A stretch of DNA of 64,000 nucleotides from Bordetella parapertussis (GTDB lineage Bacteria > Pseudomonadota > Gammaproteobacteria > Burkholderiales > Burkholderiaceae_B): NCBI GenBank assembly GCA_945903445.1, contig CAMDNZ010000004.1, positions 44,205 to 108,204 on the forward strand, in the 5' to 3' direction. Below the pieces are notes generated by a model. It was not told where the DNA came from. It saw only the letters and a list, made by a program, of their open reading frames with translations, and searched no databases. The position numbers were made by a program, and so were the translations under genes. Shown here in pieces: positions 61,176 through 64,000 of this stretch (position 1 is its first letter; each line of letters opens with the position of its first letter).

Positions 61176-63230
61176 ATGAGCGCTTTCGATCCCGAAAATA
61201 TCCCGAGCAATCCGTCCAACAACACCACTTTCAACGCGCTGGTCGAGCGCGTTCGTTCGCGCCGCGGCTTTCTGAAAAGCGGCCTGGGTTTGGGCGCTGT
61301 CGGCTTTTTGGGCGCAGGCTTGACCGCCTGTGGTAGCGATGACGACGATACGCCTTCGGCTCCCGAGACGCCCGACACCGGCGCGCCTGGCGAACCGGGC
61401 GTGCCGCCTGTCGAGCCCGCTCCCGTGCCGATGCTGGGCTTCAAAGCCATTGCCGCCAGCTCGGGCGACACCATCGTCGTTCCCGAGGGCTATCGTTCGG
61501 CCGTGCTGACCCGCTGGGGCGATCCGCTGTTCTCGAACAGCCCTGCCTGGGCCGGCGACGCCAGCGACACTGCTGCTGCGCAAGCCTTGCAATTCGGCGA
61601 CAACCACGACGGCATGCATTTCTTCCCGTTGTCGCAAGACAGCAGCACCGAAGGTCTGCTGGTCATGAACCACGAGTACATCAACGACGAGTACTTCTTC
61701 ACCCCCGGGGTGACCGGTGCGACCTCGTTGGAAGCCACTCGCAAGAGCCAACACGCTCACGGCGTGTCGGTCGCTCACGTGCGTCTGGAAGACGGCAACT
61801 GGAAAGTCGTCGTGCCTTCGTCCTATAACCGCCGTATCCACGCCAACACCCCGTTCCTTTTGACCGGCCCCGCCGCTGGCCACGCTATGCTGCAGACCGC
61901 CGCCGATCCGACTGGTACGGTTTCGCTGGGCACCATCAACAACTGCGGCAACGGCTACACGATGTGGGGCACCTACCTGACCTGTGAAGAGAACTTCAAC
62001 GGTTATTTCGGTACCGCACGCGAGAACCCCCGTGTCGACAAGCGCGACGCCGCGCAACGTCGCTACGGCGTGTCGCAGGACAGCACCAGCAACGGTTGGG
62101 AAACGCAAGACGCGCGTTTCGATTACGTTGCCAACCCCAACGAAGCGAACCGCATGGGCTGGATCGTCGAGATCGACCCGTTCGATCCGTCGTCGACTCC
62201 TAAGAAGCGTACCGCCCTGGGTCGCTTCAAGCACGAAAACGCTGCGCAGACCCTGGCCAAGAACAAGCGCGTCGTCGTCTACATGGGCGACGACCAGGTC
62301 AACGACTACATTTACAAGTTCGTGTCCGACGGCACCTATGACGCCGCCACGCCGATGCTGAACCGCAACCTGCTGGAAAACGGCACCTTGTACGTCGCTC
62401 AGTTCGACGCAGGCGCAGCTACCGGCGACATGATGGGTACGGGTAAGTGGATCGCACTGCGTCCCGACACCGTCACCACCGATGGCCGTCGCTTGAGTGC
62501 GATTTTCGCCGACCAGGGCGAGATCCTGATTCACGCCCGTCTGGCCGGTGACGCCGTGGGCGCCACCAAGATGGACCGTCCGGAGTGGGTGACCGTTCAT
62601 CCGCAAACGGGTGAGGTCTATTGCACGCTGACCAACAATTCGGGCCGTACCGTCACCGACGATGCCAATCCCCGTCCTGCCAACCGCTACGGTCAGATCG
62701 TGCGCTGGCGTGAAGCCGGCAACGACGCCGCTGCCATGACGTTCGAGTGGGACTTGTTCGTGCTGGCCGGTAATGCGAAAGCAGACGAAGGCTTAGCCGC
62801 CGGTTCGGCAAATATCACCCCGGACAACCTGTTCAACAGCCCCGACGGACTGGCTTTCGACAGCCGCGGTCGCCTGTGGATTCAAACCGACGGCAATTTT
62901 TCGAATACCGGTATTTACGAAGGCATGGGTAACAACCAGATGCTGATCGCCGATCCGAAGGCGGGTCCGGGCAATGGCGAAATTCGCCGCTTCTTGGTGG
63001 GTCCGTCGGGTTGCGAGATCACCGGCATCACCTTCACGCCCGATCTGAAGTTCGTGTTCGTGAATGTGCAGCATCCGGGCGAGTACGGCGAGCACCCGCG
63101 TGCCGCGGCGGCACCCGGACCGGACGTCGATGCGCTGGCGTTTTCGGCTTGGCCGGAGCGTTCGGGCGGTCGTCCTCGTTCGGGCACGGTCGTCATTTGG
63201 AAGGAAGACGGCGGCGAAGTCGGGACGTAA
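61176..63230 (+). CDS. phoX: PhoX-type alkaline phosphatase, Tat-exported
   Basis: The 684-residue protein has a Tat signal (SRRGFLKSGLGLGAVGF) ending in LTAC, which could also be lipidated, then a PhoX domain (formerly DUF839). Landmarks are VPEGYRSAVLTRWGDPLF, GDNHDGMHFFPL, MNHEYINDEYFF, GTYLTCEENFNGYFG, VVYMGDDQVNDYIYKFV, RPEWVTVHPQTGEVYCTLTN and SPDGLAFDSRGRLWIQTDG. PhoX is a calcium/iron-dependent monophosphatase that releases phosphate outside the cytoplasm. A Pho box lies upstream. The ATG at 61176 gives a short n-region before the Tat motif. Confidence 0.9.
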   Translation: MSAFDPENIPSNPSNNTTFNALVERVRSRRGFLKSGLGLGAVGFLGAGLTACGSDDDDTPSAPETPDTGAPGEPGVPPVEPAPVPMLGFKAIAASSGDTIVVPEGYRSAVLTRWGDPLFSNSPAWAGDASDTAAAQALQFGDNHDGMHFFPLSQDSSTEGLLVMNHEYINDEYFFTPGVTGATSLEATRKSQHAHGVSVAHVRLEDGNWKVVVPSSYNRRIHANTPFLLTGPAAGHAMLQTAADPTGTVSLGTINNCGNGYTMWGTYLTCEENFNGYFGTARENPRVDKRDAAQRRYGVSQDSTSNGWETQDARFDYVANPNEANRMGWIVEIDPFDPSSTPKKRTALGRFKHENAAQTLAKNKRVVVYMGDDQVNDYIYKFVSDGTYDAATPMLNRNLLENGTLYVAQFDAGAATGDMMGTGKWIALRPDTVTTDGRRLSAIFADQGEILIHARLAGDAVGATKMDRPEWVTVHPQTGEVYCTLTNNSGRTVTDDANPRPANRYGQIVRWREAGNDAAAMTFEWDLFVLAGNAKADEGLAAGSANITPDNLFNSPDGLAFDSRGRLWIQTDGNFSNTGIYEGMGNNQMLIADPKAGPGNGEIRRFLVGPSGCEITGITFTPDLKFVFVNVQHPGEYGEHPRAAAAPGPDVDALAFSAWPERSGGRPRSGTVVIWKEDGGEVGT

Positions 63231-63270
63231 TGTCCTAAGCACCGAGTATTCGGGCCAGTCGTCCGTAGAC

Positions 63271-63291
63271 GCCCATCGATGTTCGATGGGC
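63271..63291. other. Hairpin after phoX
   Basis: GCCCATCGA and TCGATGGGC form a nine-base stem with a three-base loop 40 bases after the phoX stop. It lacks a T tract; the stronger hairpin 12 bases further may be the real terminator. Confidence 0.4.
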
Positions 63292-63302
63292 GAGCAAGCA
63301 TT

Positions 63303-63341
63303 GGCCGGCAGCGCGTAAGCGCTGTCGGCCGGATCGTTTTT
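63303..63341 (+). terminator. Terminator after phoX
   Basis: GGCCGGCAGCGC and GCGCTGTCGGCC form a 12-base stem (one G-T pair) with a GTAA loop, followed after a short GC segment by GTTTTT. It fits a rho-independent terminator for phoX. Confidence 0.7.
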
Positions 63342-63424
63342 GGCAGGGGGAATATGTGGGTGGACGACGGCCTCACTCGCCAGACAGGTCTCGCCGTCGC
63401 CGTCGATGGTGTTTAATACGGCCC

Positions 63425-63643
63425 ATGGATAACCCGCTAGAAACCGCTGACCGATTGACGGCGCTCGAAGTCAAAGTGACCCTTGCCGAAGATGCATTGG
63501 ATCAATTGAACACGGTCGTGTATCGGCAACAGCAAATCATCGACTCGCTGGTACGCGAGTTGGCGGCGCTACGCGATCGTGTGCCTGCTGAAGGTACAGG
63601 AGCGTTTCGTAGCCTGCGCGACGAATTGCCGCCGCATTATTGA
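63425..63643 (+). CDS. slyX: SlyX family protein
   Basis: The 72-residue protein is a predicted coiled coil (LTALEVKVTLAEDALDQLN, VVYRQQQIIDSLVRELAAL) ending LRDELPPHY, the SlyX family signature. Function is unknown. The ATG at 63425 is the family's usual start; a longer upstream frame is Arg-rich and unlike SlyX. Confidence 0.88.
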   Translation: MDNPLETADRLTALEVKVTLAEDALDQLNTVVYRQQQIIDSLVRELAALRDRVPAEGTGAFRSLRDELPPHY

Positions 63644-63720
63644 GCGTCGAGCTGCGAGCCGAGCGATCGTCTCGTTGTCGAGTCGCCGGACACTTTTTCC
63701 ACTGCGAGCGTGAGTCGAGC

Positions 63721-64000
63721 TTACCGCAATCCCGCAAGCAGTCGTGCGATCGATTCACTGTCGGTCGGACGGACGATTCGGCCAATCTCTCGGCCGTGTT
63801 TCAGCACAATCAGCGTCGGCCATAACTTCACCTTGAACGCGCGGCCCAATGGTCTGCCGGGGCCGTCTTCGACCTTAATATGGACGATGCCTGCACCGGC
63901 ATCCGTCATTGCCTCTTTGATCGAGGGTTGGGCACCCTTACATATGCCACACCAATTCGCACCGACTTCCAGCACCGTGGGTTCGGTCAGCGTCTGTACG
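63721..64000 (-). CDS. Thioredoxin-family protein (partial, continues beyond window)
   Basis: The C-terminal 93 or so residues show the redox site NWCGICKGAQP in a thioredoxin fold, with the cis-proline in LWPTLIVLKHGREIGRIVRP. The frame stays open to the window edge, so the true start is outside. The WCGIC variant of WCGPC suggests a small thioredoxin-like oxidoreductase rather than canonical TrxA. Confidence 0.85.
   Translation of the reverse strand, partial: VQTLTEPTVLEVGANWCGICKGAQPSIKEAMTDAGAGIVHIKVEDGPGRPLGRAFKVKLWPTLIVLKHGREIGRIVRPTDSESIARLLAGLR

Noticed and set aside
60977..61474. N-terminal extension of the choice-of-anchor-I gene into phoX
   Set aside because: The extra sequence is antisense to phoX and its upstream region; a normal lipoprotein signal starts at 60919.
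1..64000. CRISPR arrays, tRNA or rRNA genes
   Set aside because: No regularly spaced repeats, cloverleaf sequences or rRNA-like conserved blocks were seen on reading; a dedicated scan was not possible.

Overview
The window looks like a chromosome segment of a betaproteobacterium in or near the Alcaligenaceae (Bordetella/Achromobacter relatives). This rests on gene content: a SphB1-like autotransporter lipoprotein, a trifunctional PutA, a cyoABCD-surf1-regBA operon, a DUF3182 gene and a complete liv cluster. Most genes have the GC-rich codon use typical of that group. A few stretches (about 130-1350, 19300-20900, 36800-39250) are visibly more AT-rich and hold decayed or unfamiliar genes. I ran no searches; family names come from motif recognition.

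Layout. 1-2.9 kb: an IS256-family transposase remnant, an AT-rich glycine-zipper ORFan, a DUF924 gene and a broken MFS transporter. 2.9-10.6 kb: argE, a lipoprotein alpha/beta hydrolase, a decayed LysR gene, a subtilisin-like autotransporter lipoprotein and an ABC exporter. 10.6-17.8 kb (minus strand): cytochrome bo3 quinol oxidase (cyoABCD), SURF1 and the RegB/RegA redox two-component system, packed as one operon. 17.9-20.9 kb: two MFS transporters. 21.0-27.8 kb (minus): a Tat-exported agmatinase-like enzyme and a paoABC-type aldehyde oxidoreductase operon with MocA and XdhC maturation factors. 28.0-36.8 kb (plus): putA, with PutA-type operator motifs around its promoter, then livKHMGF. 36.8-39.3 kb: an accessory island with a pertussis-toxin-S1-like gene, a small secreted ORFan and a chimeric scar made of aldehyde dehydrogenase and livF pieces. 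39.3-47 kb: aldehyde dehydrogenase, a CSS-EAL phosphodiesterase, an MFS/LysR divergent pair and an alpha/beta hydrolase-DUF3182 pair. 47-58.8 kb: a type II secretion system, gspGHIJKLMNDEF on the minus strand with a divergent minimal gspC. 58.9-63.2 kb: a choice-of-anchor-I lipoprotein and a divergent PhoX phosphatase. 63.4-64 kb: slyX and the end of a thioredoxin-like gene.

How it fits together. The cyo operon carries its own assembly factor and its own candidate redox sensor. putA and liv form a proline and branched-chain amino acid catabolism/uptake block. PhoX has a good Pho box and the gspC/gspG intergenic region has a weaker one, which suggests phosphate-controlled secretion.

The most unusual item is the secreted protein at 37212-38012. 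It keeps the pertussis toxin S1 fold signatures and the catalytic glutamate but has tryptophan where the essential arginine should be. No B subunits or secretion genes accompany it. The scar next to it has the structure expected of an old tandem duplication junction.
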